From the NCBI GenBank assembly GCA_024743405.1, contig JANSWP010000020.1:22492-86491 (forward strand): DNA of 64,000 nt, written 5' to 3'. This stretch comes from Bacteroidota bacterium. Its GTDB lineage: Bacteria > Bacteroidota > Bacteroidia > Chitinophagales > Saprospiraceae. The notes beneath the pieces were generated by a model. That model was not told where the DNA came from. It ran no database searches and saw nothing but the letters and a program-made list of their open reading frames with translations. Of the stretch, positions 15,683-24,368 are shown piece by piece. The first letter of the stretch is position 1. Every line of letters begins with the position of its first letter. Position numbers and translations under genes: made by a program.

Positions 15683-17881
15683 TTAATCGTTAATTCTTCC
15701 TATTCTTTCTCCATCTACATATTTTACCACAAAAGCTCTTTCAAAATTTTTAAACCTTTTGACTTTTCTTAAATCTACTTTCGCATCTTCGTAGGTGTCA
15801 TAATCAGCTAAAAGCACTCTAGTTAATCCTTTTTTTGTAATATATTCGGTATCCAATCGACCCATAGTTTCCACAGGACGGTACCTTGAGTGCTCGATGT
15901 CATATTTCACTACAGCAATCAATTGAATTTTGTAATAGGTGCCCAATAACCGTGGAGCATCAGTAACAATTTCATATCTATCTGCACTTGATTTCCCTCT
16001 TGTTTTATAAGGAACTCGTTCATTTCTAAGACCAGAATCGATAGTCGTTGAAGAAGTTCTCTCCTCTTCCGTAGACTGACTATTTGAAACATCCTTACGA
16101 TTACTATTGGTCGTTGGAGAAGTTGACTTGTTATCGTTAGCTCGCTCCGGCTCATTTTTAATCATAGGGACTGTAACGACGACTTCTCTCTCATTCGAGG
16201 GCTTCGTGTTTACAGGTACTCTTTCCACTTTTGGGTTTGACTCTTCAACAATTGGAGTAGAAACAACTGGTGTTTCAGTTATTACTTCTTTGCTTACTGT
16301 TTTTAAATAGAGTGGTGCTCCAAAATCTTCATAGGTCAAAAAATCATTTGTGTCAAATTCATAAGAATTTGGTAAGAATGCCTCTTTTTTAGCTTCAATC
16401 AAATATTTTTTTTCTGGCAATAAGTCAAAATAATAATTACCGTCTTCGAAATTCAGGTTGGTCACTAATTTTTTACTTCCATTCCCCATTACTTCATACA
16501 AAGAAACAGTGGCATCAGTCAAAAGCTCCCCTGTTTTTTGCTCATAAATGCCACCTTTAGCAAAAATTATTTTTTGCGTACTCAAAGAGATTTCAAAAAT
16601 ATCTTCATCTATGGTCGTAATTTTTTCCATGCCATGAATCCTATTCGAAACCAAGAATCCATTTTTGCCCGAAGGGGTCTTTATAAAGAAAAAATCATCC
16701 GCGGGCGAATTATAAGGTTGACCCATATTCTCCACTTTTTGCCATTGGGACTTTGAGCCTTTCGATTTGAAAACATCGTACCCACCAGTAGTCACTTGCC
16801 CATTTGAAGCAAAATATAAAACTCGTTCTTTGTCATTATAATAAGGTGTTATTTCATCACCAGCTGTATTGACGGTAGTTCCTAAATTCACTGGAAAGGT
16901 AAAATCAATATCATTACTGTTTATGTCCCTTGTTGTGTACCAAATGTCCATACCTCCTTGTCCGCCGCCTCTATTTGATGCAAAATATAAAATCTCTGTA
17001 TTTTCTTGATGAGTCACAAATGGATGAGTAGTGGTCATTCCTTCCAAATTGATATAATCTCTTAATTTCTCAGGCTCAGACCAAGTTTTATCATTTCTCT
17101 TGATTACATATATTTCACATCTTGTTGTCAAACCACCCCAGCTTTCCACAGATTCACAAATGGTGAAATAGAATCTTTTCTGATCAGGAGTCAAGGTTCC
17201 ATTACAAAAATGCCCTGATTCAATTTTTGGAAAACTCTCCGGAACTTTTGCCTTTATCCATTGTCCATCAATTTTTTGAGAACGGTATATCTCCGCTCGC
17301 TGTGCCATCGTTGAAGAAAAATAGAGAATCTCATCAGAGAAAGGAAACGGAGCAAACTCTGTTTCAGGTGTATTAACCGCAGAACTTAATAGACGTAAGT
17401 CCGCTTCTGGATTTTCGGATTGATTAGCCCACTCTAAAGCCATTTCACAACCCCGAATCTCATTTTGAACAATTTTGGTCACAAATGGTCGATCATCACC
17501 TTCATACTTACTAATAAAATCTACCAAAGCTTGATTTGCCTCCTCATAATTTCCAGCTTGCTTTAAGCATCTCGCATATCGAAGTCCAATCAAAGGATAT
17601 TTGGTGTTTTCATACTTGACATGTTGGAAAGCATTTGCGGCATTTTGATAATCTCGCATAATGTAAAAGCTTTCTCCAGCTTTATATATTAGATCTTTCT
17701 TTTTTGTTTTTTGTCTCCAGGCTTCTTGATAATGATTACCTGCTTCGGCGTACTCAGCTTTATTATAAGCTTCTTCGGCAAGTTTTAAATGTTTTTTCCA
17801 GTTCAGTTTTTTCTGGGCGTAAATTGGTTGAATTGCAAATAACACAACCATTAGAATAAATATGCTCTTGGTGATTTTCAT
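15683..17881 (-). CDS. Exported TPR / beta-propeller / regulatory-domain protein with C-terminal SPOR-like domain (PorE-like)
   Basis: A protein of 732 residues. It has a signal peptide (1-22), TPR-like helical repeats (about 25-180) and a WD40-like PD40 propeller (about 180-430, with LYFSST, YFASNRGGGQGGMDIWYT and LYFASNGQVTTGGYDVF blades). A carboxypeptidase-regulatory-like beta-sandwich follows (about 445-525). A Ser/Thr/Asn-rich low-complexity linker runs from about 535 to 650. The C-terminal domain of about 75 residues opens YYKIQLIAVVKYD and resembles SPOR. The first three domains match the order in PorE of the type IX secretion machine, where an OmpA domain binds peptidoglycan. Here a SPOR-like domain, which also binds peptidoglycan, takes that place. 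A role tethering an envelope complex to the wall is inferred. Confidence 0.82.
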   Translation of the reverse strand: MKITKSIFILMVVLFAIQPIYAQKKLNWKKHLKLAEEAYNKAEYAEAGNHYQEAWRQKTKKKDLIYKAGESFYIMRDYQNAANAFQHVKYENTKYPLIGLRYARCLKQAGNYEEANQALVDFISKYEGDDRPFVTKIVQNEIRGCEMALEWANQSENPEADLRLLSSAVNTPETEFAPFPFSDEILYFSSTMAQRAEIYRSQKIDGQWIKAKVPESFPKIESGHFCNGTLTPDQKRFYFTICESVESWGGLTTRCEIYVIKRNDKTWSEPEKLRDYINLEGMTTTHPFVTHQENTEILYFASNRGGGQGGMDIWYTTRDINSNDIDFTFPVNLGTTVNTAGDEITPYYNDKERVLYFASNGQVTTGGYDVFKSKGSKSQWQKVENMGQPYNSPADDFFFIKTPSGKNGFLVSNRIHGMEKITTIDEDIFEISLSTQKIIFAKGGIYEQKTGELLTDATVSLYEVMGNGSKKLVTNLNFEDGNYYFDLLPEKKYLIEAKKEAFLPNSYEFDTNDFLTYEDFGAPLYLKTVSKEVITETPVVSTPIVEESNPKVERVPVNTKPSNEREVVVTVPMIKNEPERANDNKSTSPTTNSNRKDVSNSQSTEEERTSSTTIDSGLRNERVPYKTRGKSSADRYEIVTDAPRLLGTYYKIQLIAVVKYDIEHSRYRPVETMGRLDTEYITKKGLTRVLLADYDTYEDAKVDLRKVKRFKNFERAFVVKYVDGERIGRIND

Positions 17882-17938
17882 TGTAAATAGTTTTTATTAA
17901 AAAATCGGATATGGGAAAAACTCTTTTTGAGTATTTTT

Positions 17939-18514
17939 CTAAGTTTCAGTCTGATTCGTAATCGTTTGTTCAATTATTTTCGGGAAAAATTCATGCTCTA
18001 AGATTCGAACCTTATTGGAAATCGTTTCAGGGGTATCTTCTGTATCAATTAGGCACTTCGCCTGAAAAATTATCGCGCCTTCATCATAATTTTCATTCAC
18101 GTAATGAATCGTAATACCTGTTTCTTTTTCTTTCGCTTCGTGTACTGCTTTATGAACATTCATTCCATACATTCCTTTGCCACCAAACTTGGGTAATAAC
18201 GCTGGATGTATGTTAACAATTTTATTTTCAAAGGACTTCGTCAAATATGACGGAATCAAGAGCAAAAAACCCGCCAACACCACAAAATCAATGGAATATT
18301 CATTAAAAAAATTTAAAATATCTTGTGTCTTGTAAAAATTGTGCCGATCAATGACCAATATATCTATACCGTTTTCTCTGGCTATATCTAATACTGGTGC
18401 AGTAGCTTTATTTGAAACAATTAAATTAACCTTAACTTGAGTATTGTTTTCAAAATATTCAATTATTTTCTTTGCGTTCGTACCTGTACCTGAGGCAAAT
18501 ATGGCTATATTCAT
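17939..18514 (-). CDS. purN: Phosphoribosylglycinamide formyltransferase PurN
   Basis: Transfers a formyl group from 10-formyltetrahydrofolate to GAR, the third step of purine synthesis. The start is placed at the internal ATG (18514), giving MNIAIFASGTGTN, the canonical PurN opening with its phosphate-binding loop. The longer open frame to 18577 adds 21 residues with no family match. The protein is 191 residues. Catalytic residues are Asn101 and His103 in NIHPALLP, and Asp144 in ENYDEGAI. Other pur genes are not adjacent. The MFS gene ends 67 bases upstream on the same strand. Confidence 0.95.
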   Translation of the reverse strand: MNIAIFASGTGTNAKKIIEYFENNTQVKVNLIVSNKATAPVLDIARENGIDILVIDRHNFYKTQDILNFFNEYSIDFVVLAGFLLLIPSYLTKSFENKIVNIHPALLPKFGGKGMYGMNVHKAVHEAKEKETGITIHYVNENYDEGAIIFQAKCLIDTEDTPETISNKVRILEHEFFPKIIEQTITNQTET

Positions 18515-18581
18515 TTTTATATGTATCCGTTTTGGGTCTGTAAAATTACTTTTTGTTTTAGGATATGCCAAATACAATTGC

Positions 18582-19769
18582 TTAACTCACAACTTTTAGA
18601 CGATTTACAAACAAAATTGCCAGAAAACTTACGATAATCGCTAAATATCCTACCAGTTCATAGTTTTCTAATAGCCCTCCTTCTCCTTCTATGACTATAG
18701 CTCCTGCAATTATTGATGAAAGAAACATAGCTAATTGATTGGAAGCTGACCGAATACTCATAAAACTACCTCGGCTTTCAGGCTTTACCACCGACGTAAC
18801 CATTGTGACTGATGGCACATTTCGAGCACTGCTTGCTACAAAATAAGTGGAAGAAACTACGAGTGCTATCCAAATCGGAACTGCTGGCAAGTTCGTTATC
18901 ATAAAAATTGATGCTATGGCTAAAATACTACCGATAATGAACACTTTGGGATTTCCGCGCCGATCGGCAATTTTTCCAACCAAAGGCAAGAATATAACAG
19001 TTAAAGCCCCTCCTATTAAGTAAATATAGGTGACTTGATAATCCGAAAACCCAATATTGATTTGCATATATGGAGCGATAAAAGGAATAATCAAAAAATG
19101 TCCTAAAATGACCAACGTATTAAAGAGAATAGCTCTCAATTGATTGTTGTCATTTAAGACATTGGTTAATATTTTGACAGGATTCCTTTGAACCTTTCCG
19201 GTATCTAAATGCATTCTCAACGAAGGCATATAAAACAAAATCAGAAAAATAAACCCAACCGAAAGCAAACCAATAATTAAGAAAGTGGTACGCCATTCAT
19301 ACTCTGCTGCAATCCAAAGTCCAGCAGGAACGCCAATCACTGAAGCCGCTGAAAAAGCCATCATGACAATACCCATTGCACTTGCCCTTCTTTCAAAAGG
19401 AATTGCATCACCAATTATAGAAAGCACCAATGCCGATAGCATGCCTCCGAATGCCCCCGCAACACCTCTTGCTGCCAAAAAGAAATAATAACTATTGGCA
19501 AAAGCACAAGCTAACGTACCAATTGTAAATCCAATATAAACAACAAGAAGTGCCCATTTTCGATCAAATCGATCGATGAAAAAAGCACTTAAAAAAACAA
19601 AGACTCCAGCAAAACCTGCATAAACAGAAACGATGTAAGAAAACTGCTGTGGTGTTATTGAAAAAATTTCCATCAATTGTTTTCCTAAAGGCATGATTAT
19701 CATAAAATCAATAATGTGGGAAAATTGGATGACAGCAAGTATGAAGAGAATTAATTTTTCGTTTTTCAT
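18582..19769 (-). CDS. MFS transporter, DHA1 type
   Basis: Inner-membrane major facilitator of 395 residues with 12 predicted helices. The family loop motif A appears as FIDRFDRKW between helices 2 and 3 and again in weaker form as GKIADRRGNP between helices 8 and 9. GVPAGLWIAAEYEWR fits motif C/D after helix 5. It resembles the AraJ-like sugar or drug exporters. The substrate is unknown. It has no local regulator and is followed by purN on the same strand. Confidence 0.92.
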   Translation of the reverse strand: MKNEKLILFILAVIQFSHIIDFMIIMPLGKQLMEIFSITPQQFSYIVSVYAGFAGVFVFLSAFFIDRFDRKWALLVVYIGFTIGTLACAFANSYYFFLAARGVAGAFGGMLSALVLSIIGDAIPFERRASAMGIVMMAFSAASVIGVPAGLWIAAEYEWRTTFLIIGLLSVGFIFLILFYMPSLRMHLDTGKVQRNPVKILTNVLNDNNQLRAILFNTLVILGHFLIIPFIAPYMQINIGFSDYQVTYIYLIGGALTVIFLPLVGKIADRRGNPKVFIIGSILAIASIFMITNLPAVPIWIALVVSSTYFVASSARNVPSVTMVTSVVKPESRGSFMSIRSASNQLAMFLSSIIAGAIVIEGEGGLLENYELVGYLAIIVSFLAILFVNRLKVVS

Positions 19770-19863
19770 TCAGATAATTTCATTGGATAGGGTAACCAAT
19801 TCACTCGATTACACTCTATCCCAGAGAAGGAAAGATTAAAAATGATTCCGAACGAAAATTGTT

Positions 19864-21081
19864 TCAAACAACCCCTTTTGGATAGCACAAATAATATTTC
19901 TTTACCAATGTAGAGCGAAGTCCATAATCCGAACTTTCGGACATTGGTTTTACTTCGCCATTCTTATATAAAATTTTTATTTCGTCTCGAGCTGTATTGT
20001 ATGTCCGATTAGATTCCGAACCTTGGAAAACTAGATACAGTATTAAAGCCTCAGATATATTGAATCTTTCAGAAACTTTATGACGAATATTACCAATATA
20101 TTCTTCAGAGAAAGGTTCATTTTTCAATTCGACTTTAAATAGTTTTCGATTAATTATACTCTTTGACAAAAAGGATAAAATAGGATCTTCATGTTCCGTG
20201 AAATTTTTCAAAGAGGAGACAATATCATAATCATCTAATTTGGAAAAATGATTAATTAACTCATCTCGATTGTTCCCAAAGTCTTTTATAGTTAAGTCAT
20301 TAAAGAGAAAAAACTGAAGACTCTTTGAAACTTCTAAGTGTGCCCCTTCCTTAACAAGCTTTTTCGCTCGCTGCCATACACGAATCAACATTTGTTCTAC
20401 TCCTAAAACAGTTTTATGTAAATAAACCTGCCAATACATTAAGCGTCGGGCAATTAGAAATTTTTCGATTGAATAAATTCCCTTCTCTTCCACCACCAAT
20501 TCGTCATTATGAACTGCCAACATTTTAATGATACGATCATAGCCTATCACTCCTTCATGAACGCCCGTAAAAAAACTATCCCTATTCAAATAGTCCATTC
20601 TGTCCATATCTAATTGTCCAGAAATAAGCTGATGTAAAAATTTTTTATGGTATTTATTTTTAAAAATTTGAATGGCTAGATCCAACTGATTTTCGAAAAT
20701 ATCATTGAGACACTCCATAAAAAGCAATGATAATTCCTCATGGTGAACATTGATTAAAGTATGCTCCAACGTATGAGAAAAGGGACCATGTCCAATATCA
20801 TGTAATAAAATCGCAATAGAAGCTGCCTTTGCTTCTTCGTCCGAAATTTCGACTTCTTTAGACCGTAAAACTTCAATAGCTTGCCCCATTAAATGAAGGG
20901 CACCTAAAGCATGATGAAATCTCGTATGCAATGCACCAGGATAAACATAATGAGTCAAACTGACTTGTTTGATTCGCCGAAGCCTTTGTACAAAAGGGTG
21001 CTCTACAAGATCAAATACTATATTATAAGGTATTGTGATAAAACCATAAACCGGGTCATTGACTATTTTTTTTTTATTCAT
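19864..21081 (-). CDS. HD-domain phosphohydrolase (dGTPase/SAMHD1-like)
   Basis: A cytoplasmic 405-residue protein with an HD domain at its N-terminus. The metal-binding sequence is RFHHALG (His56/57), LLHDIGHGPFSH (His94-Asp95) and a later Asp in LDMDRMDYLNRD. The opening VYGFITIP and HTRFHHALG are typical of HD superfamily phosphohydrolases close to SAMHD1 and bacterial dNTP triphosphohydrolases. Such proteins hydrolyse dNTPs or other phosphoesters. The C-terminal 200 residues are helical and family specific. It is transcribed away from the nucleotidyltransferase. Confidence 0.93.
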   Translation of the reverse strand: MNKKKIVNDPVYGFITIPYNIVFDLVEHPFVQRLRRIKQVSLTHYVYPGALHTRFHHALGALHLMGQAIEVLRSKEVEISDEEAKAASIAILLHDIGHGPFSHTLEHTLINVHHEELSLLFMECLNDIFENQLDLAIQIFKNKYHKKFLHQLISGQLDMDRMDYLNRDSFFTGVHEGVIGYDRIIKMLAVHNDELVVEEKGIYSIEKFLIARRLMYWQVYLHKTVLGVEQMLIRVWQRAKKLVKEGAHLEVSKSLQFFLFNDLTIKDFGNNRDELINHFSKLDDYDIVSSLKNFTEHEDPILSFLSKSIINRKLFKVELKNEPFSEEYIGNIRHKVSERFNISEALILYLVFQGSESNRTYNTARDEIKILYKNGEVKPMSESSDYGLRSTLVKKYYLCYPKGVV

Positions 21082-21350
21082 TCTAATTTTGGGATTTTGA
21101 CGTGGACAATTGACAGGACGAAAGCATTGGGACTGAAAATCTTATACGATCATTAATGATAATTATTTCTCATTCCTATTTTACGAAGCAAAGTAAAGAA
21201 ATGTTTACGGCTTTATTTTTTTGGAAAAATCAAAACAAGAACTTTGGCTTTAATTTAATCTTCTTATCTTCATTGCTTCACCTGATTGGCGATTTGCTTT
21301 TTTGAAATTGAGGGAATGCAAACTGCTAACTGATAGAATGTAAAATAAAT

Positions 21351-22349
21351 ATGAAGGCAATCATTCCGGTAGCCGGTGTAGGCACGAATTTACGCCCCTT
21401 GACTTATACTCAGCCAAAGCCATTGATTCCAGTGGCAGGCAAACCCATCATTTCTTTTATTATTGACCAAATGTTGGACTTTGGTATCGATGAATTCGTT
21501 TTTGTCATCGGGTATTTGGGTGAAAAGATCAAAGATTATGTGGAGAACCATTACCCCGATATAAAAAAGGAATTTGTCTCGCAAGCAGAAAGAAACGGCA
21601 CTGGTCATGCTATTTGGATGGCTCGTGATTCCATCAAGGATGTAGATGAGTTAGTTATCTTTTTTGGCGATACCATAGTGGAAATGGATATGAAAAAAAT
21701 CATCCATTCCCCAACCTCTTGCCTCGCAGTAAAAAAAGTAGAAGATCCTAGAAACTTTGGCGTTGTTGAATATGACAGTGATAAGTTTGTAAAAAGAGTC
21801 GTTGAAAAACCCAAAATTCCAAAGTCTAATATGGCAATGGTCGGATTTTATAAAATAAATGAAGTACGTGCATTATTGGAAGGTTTGCAATATAACTTAG
21901 ATAATGATATTCGAACAGGTATAGAATTTACTTTGACGGATGGTATCATGCATATGATTAAAAACGGGATTAAGTTTTCAACAACACATGTTGATAACTG
22001 GTTCGATTGTGGAAAACGTGAAATTTTACTCGAGACAAATGCTATTTTACTGGATAAAGAAGGGTATGCTTCTCAGAACCTCCCTCAATTTGAAGACTCT
22101 ATCATTATTCACCCTGTCAGCATAGGCAAGGATTGTGAAATTATCAATTCAATTATCGGACCCCACGTCACCATTAGCAATAAAGCCAAAATCAATTCCG
22201 CCATAGTCAAGAATTCTATTATCGGCAATTATGCCCATATAAAAGAGGTCGTCCTTATGAATTCCGTTATTGGGAATGATACCTCAATAACAGGAATTAG
22301 GCAAAGCCTTAATATTGGAGACAATACAGAAATTGACTTTTCAACCTAA
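21351..22349 (+). CDS. Sugar-1-phosphate nucleotidyltransferase with left-handed beta-helix tail
   Basis: Makes an NDP-sugar from NTP and a sugar 1-phosphate for glycan synthesis. The 332 residues carry the nucleotidyltransferase domain (1-230) with AGVGTNLRPLTYTQPKPLIPVAGKP. The usual GxGTR motif is GVGTN here, with Asn at the Arg place. FFGDTIVEMD holds the metal-binding Asp and NWFDCGKRE is the sugar-site block. From about 250 a left-handed beta-helix of hexapeptide repeats (IINSIIGPHVTISNKAKI) follows. It may be a glucose-1-phosphate thymidylyl- or uridylyltransferase; the exact sugar is not decidable. Its stop codon touches an inverted-repeat element. Confidence 0.9.
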   Translation: MKAIIPVAGVGTNLRPLTYTQPKPLIPVAGKPIISFIIDQMLDFGIDEFVFVIGYLGEKIKDYVENHYPDIKKEFVSQAERNGTGHAIWMARDSIKDVDELVIFFGDTIVEMDMKKIIHSPTSCLAVKKVEDPRNFGVVEYDSDKFVKRVVEKPKIPKSNMAMVGFYKINEVRALLEGLQYNLDNDIRTGIEFTLTDGIMHMIKNGIKFSTTHVDNWFDCGKREILLETNAILLDKEGYASQNLPQFEDSIIIHPVSIGKDCEIINSIIGPHVTISNKAKINSAIVKNSIIGNYAHIKEVVLMNSVIGNDTSITGIRQSLNIGDNTEIDFST

Positions 22350-22503
22350 GAGTATGTCTAAATCTTTACTTCTTAAAAACCAACGCTTTATGAACCTGCC
22401 TTCAAATTATTGCGGTCATTTGCCTCGGCAAACTCCCTTAATAATTTATCGCCAGAACCATATATCATTGATTCTCAGTTTGTGAAATTTTTAGACATAC
22501 TCT
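22349..22503. repeat. Inverted-repeat element filling the gap between two converging genes
   Basis: The ends (22349-22362 and 22490-22503) are perfect 14-bp inverted repeats starting AGAGTATGTC, with further weak pairing inward. The element fills the entire intergenic gap, and the stop codons of both flanking genes overlap its outermost bases. It contains GAGGCAAA on the minus strand (22419-22426), a motif shared with the elements at 40055, 55704, 58533 and 63864, but lacks their second core motif. Membership of that family is uncertain. Confidence 0.55.
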
Positions 22504-24316
22504 AAACTAATAGCTTGATTTCATCTTCTGAAATATGAATTGTTCTCAACTCCTGAGTTCTAGTCCCAACATCCATTGAACTATTTTCCAACCTCAAAAC
22601 ACCCCTCGGGCATACTGCTGCACAAATTCCACATCCGACACAAGAAGCTCTAACCACATCCTGTCCTCTTTGTGCATAATGTCTAACATCAATGCCCATT
22701 TCACAATAGGTCGAACAGTTTCCGCAAGAAATACATTGACCGCCATTTACTGTAATTCTGAATCGAGATTTAAATTTTTGTACTAAGCCTAAATACCCGG
22801 CTAATGGGCAGCCAAAACGACACCAAGTTCTATTTCCCATTAATGGATAAAATCCAGTTCCAACTACACCCGCAAATGCAGATCCAATCAAAAAGCCATA
22901 CCAAGTGCGCACAGTATCACTATTAAAAATCCAGATATTATAGTTTCCGGAAAAATAAGTGTATAAAACCAATGCTGTCATTAATACAGAAAACACCAAA
23001 ACTCCATGGATAATCCATCTTTCAAATTTCCATGCTCGAACACTTTTATCAGAAAGTTGACGATAAGGATCTCCTAATGTCTCTGCCAATCCTCCACACC
23101 CACAAACCCATGAACAGTACCACCTTTTTCCATAAAAATAAGTGATAACCGGGACTCCAATAATGATCAACGCAATTCCCCAAACAAGCATAAAGATGCC
23201 CAGTCCGCCACTATTTAATAGTGTGTTTAAATTAAAATCAAAGAAAAAATCATAATCAAGTGGCCATATATTCTTGAAGTCAAAATACGGTTGATTAAGT
23301 CTGATCAAAATTTCTGGAATTAAAAAAGCAAACGCAGTTTGAAAAAACATGACGGATCCAGTACGCACAAGTTGATATTTATTGTGTTGATATTTTGCCA
23401 TCATTCTTAGTCCCATCACCAACACAACAACCGTATATAGAAGTCCATATAAAAACCATTGACTTGCCGGATTCCCACTTAAAACCTCGCTTACAGGGTC
23501 GACAATTAGAATCCAACTTGTAATATAATGTGGTGTCCAATACAACAAAATATAGAACCCAATAAGATAAACGCCTGTAAATACACCAAGCCACCCGGTT
23601 ATTGTAGGTGAAGCGGATTTCGTCGGATTGTTTTGTTTTTGCTTTTCTGCATAAAGAACTAATCCTATGATCAAGAGTATTACGATTGCCGTGACTAATG
23701 GCCAAAAAAGATTTTTATTTAGATAAAAAAACCCAAATAAGAGCGACCCGATAATGGTCATTGTTAAGAAGAAGCTCCGTGGTCCAAATTTCAACCCACG
23801 TGTCATTGCATTATGATAAACGTGATTATTTTTTATTCCGGGGATCAAGTTAAATTTCGGAAGAACATATAAAAGCCCTCCTAAAATACCCAACCCAAAA
23901 GTGAGTAATAAAAAGAGTCTTTTATTTTGAGCAATAAGACCAACACTAGAGCTTTTCGTCGTTTGCAAGATATAATCTTTGACTTCCCAATCCCCTAGTT
24001 TAAAATCCCATTCTCCTATTCCTTCTGGTATACCATTTTCAGCTTTCTCGTTTAAAGAACTCTGTGCTTTCTCCAACACATTCTTAAAGGCACTAATAAA
24101 TTCAATATTAGATTCAAAAGAACGATTTAAAACACCTACTTCTCGGGCCTGATTTAACACTTCCACTCGATGATATTCCTTTGAAACCTTTAAACTTTCT
24201 TCGGAAAGTTGGTAAGAATCTAACCCTAAGGAAAGTGTAAATACCCCTAATGCAATGACGAAAATTGCCAGACCTAATTTTTGAAGGATCGTTTTGTCTG
24301 TGCTTTTATTGGACAT
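22502..24316 (-). CDS. Membrane polyferredoxin (NapH/RdxA-like 4Fe-4S protein)
   Basis: Integral membrane electron-transfer protein of 604 residues. The N-terminus has one helix and an exported domain of about 100 residues. Further helices surround two cysteine motifs, WYCSWVCGCGG (about 395) and CRFGCPLAGY (about 497), of the NapH/MauN type. The C-terminus has two 4Fe-4S clusters: CISCGNCSTYC (about 526) and CVGCGICAAVCP (about 559). The downstream neighbour in reading order ends there. The upstream gene, 52 bases away on the same strand, is a pyridine-nucleotide flavoprotein. Together they look like an NAD(P)H-to-membrane electron path. The final acceptor is not encoded nearby. Confidence 0.9.
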   Translation of the reverse strand: MSNKSTDKTILQKLGLAIFVIALGVFTLSLGLDSYQLSEESLKVSKEYHRVEVLNQAREVGVLNRSFESNIEFISAFKNVLEKAQSSLNEKAENGIPEGIGEWDFKLGDWEVKDYILQTTKSSSVGLIAQNKRLFLLLTFGLGILGGLLYVLPKFNLIPGIKNNHVYHNAMTRGLKFGPRSFFLTMTIIGSLLFGFFYLNKNLFWPLVTAIVILLIIGLVLYAEKQKQNNPTKSASPTITGWLGVFTGVYLIGFYILLYWTPHYITSWILIVDPVSEVLSGNPASQWFLYGLLYTVVVLVMGLRMMAKYQHNKYQLVRTGSVMFFQTAFAFLIPEILIRLNQPYFDFKNIWPLDYDFFFDFNLNTLLNSGGLGIFMLVWGIALIIIGVPVITYFYGKRWYCSWVCGCGGLAETLGDPYRQLSDKSVRAWKFERWIIHGVLVFSVLMTALVLYTYFSGNYNIWIFNSDTVRTWYGFLIGSAFAGVVGTGFYPLMGNRTWCRFGCPLAGYLGLVQKFKSRFRITVNGGQCISCGNCSTYCEMGIDVRHYAQRGQDVVRASCVGCGICAAVCPRGVLRLENSSMDVGTRTQELRTIHISEDEIKLLV

Positions 24317-24368
24317 ATCTTAATTTAAAGTTTGTCCCGATAGGGATCAGGATTTGGTTTGCGATTTT

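Noticed and set aside
18515..18577. Upstream start for purN
   Set aside because: The phosphate-binding loop of PurN starts at the first residues after ATG 18514, and the extra 21 residues match nothing.
19785..19821. 9-bp inverted repeat between the HD and MFS genes as a terminator
   Set aside because: One mismatch, an 18-base loop and no T-run on either side; not strong enough to list.
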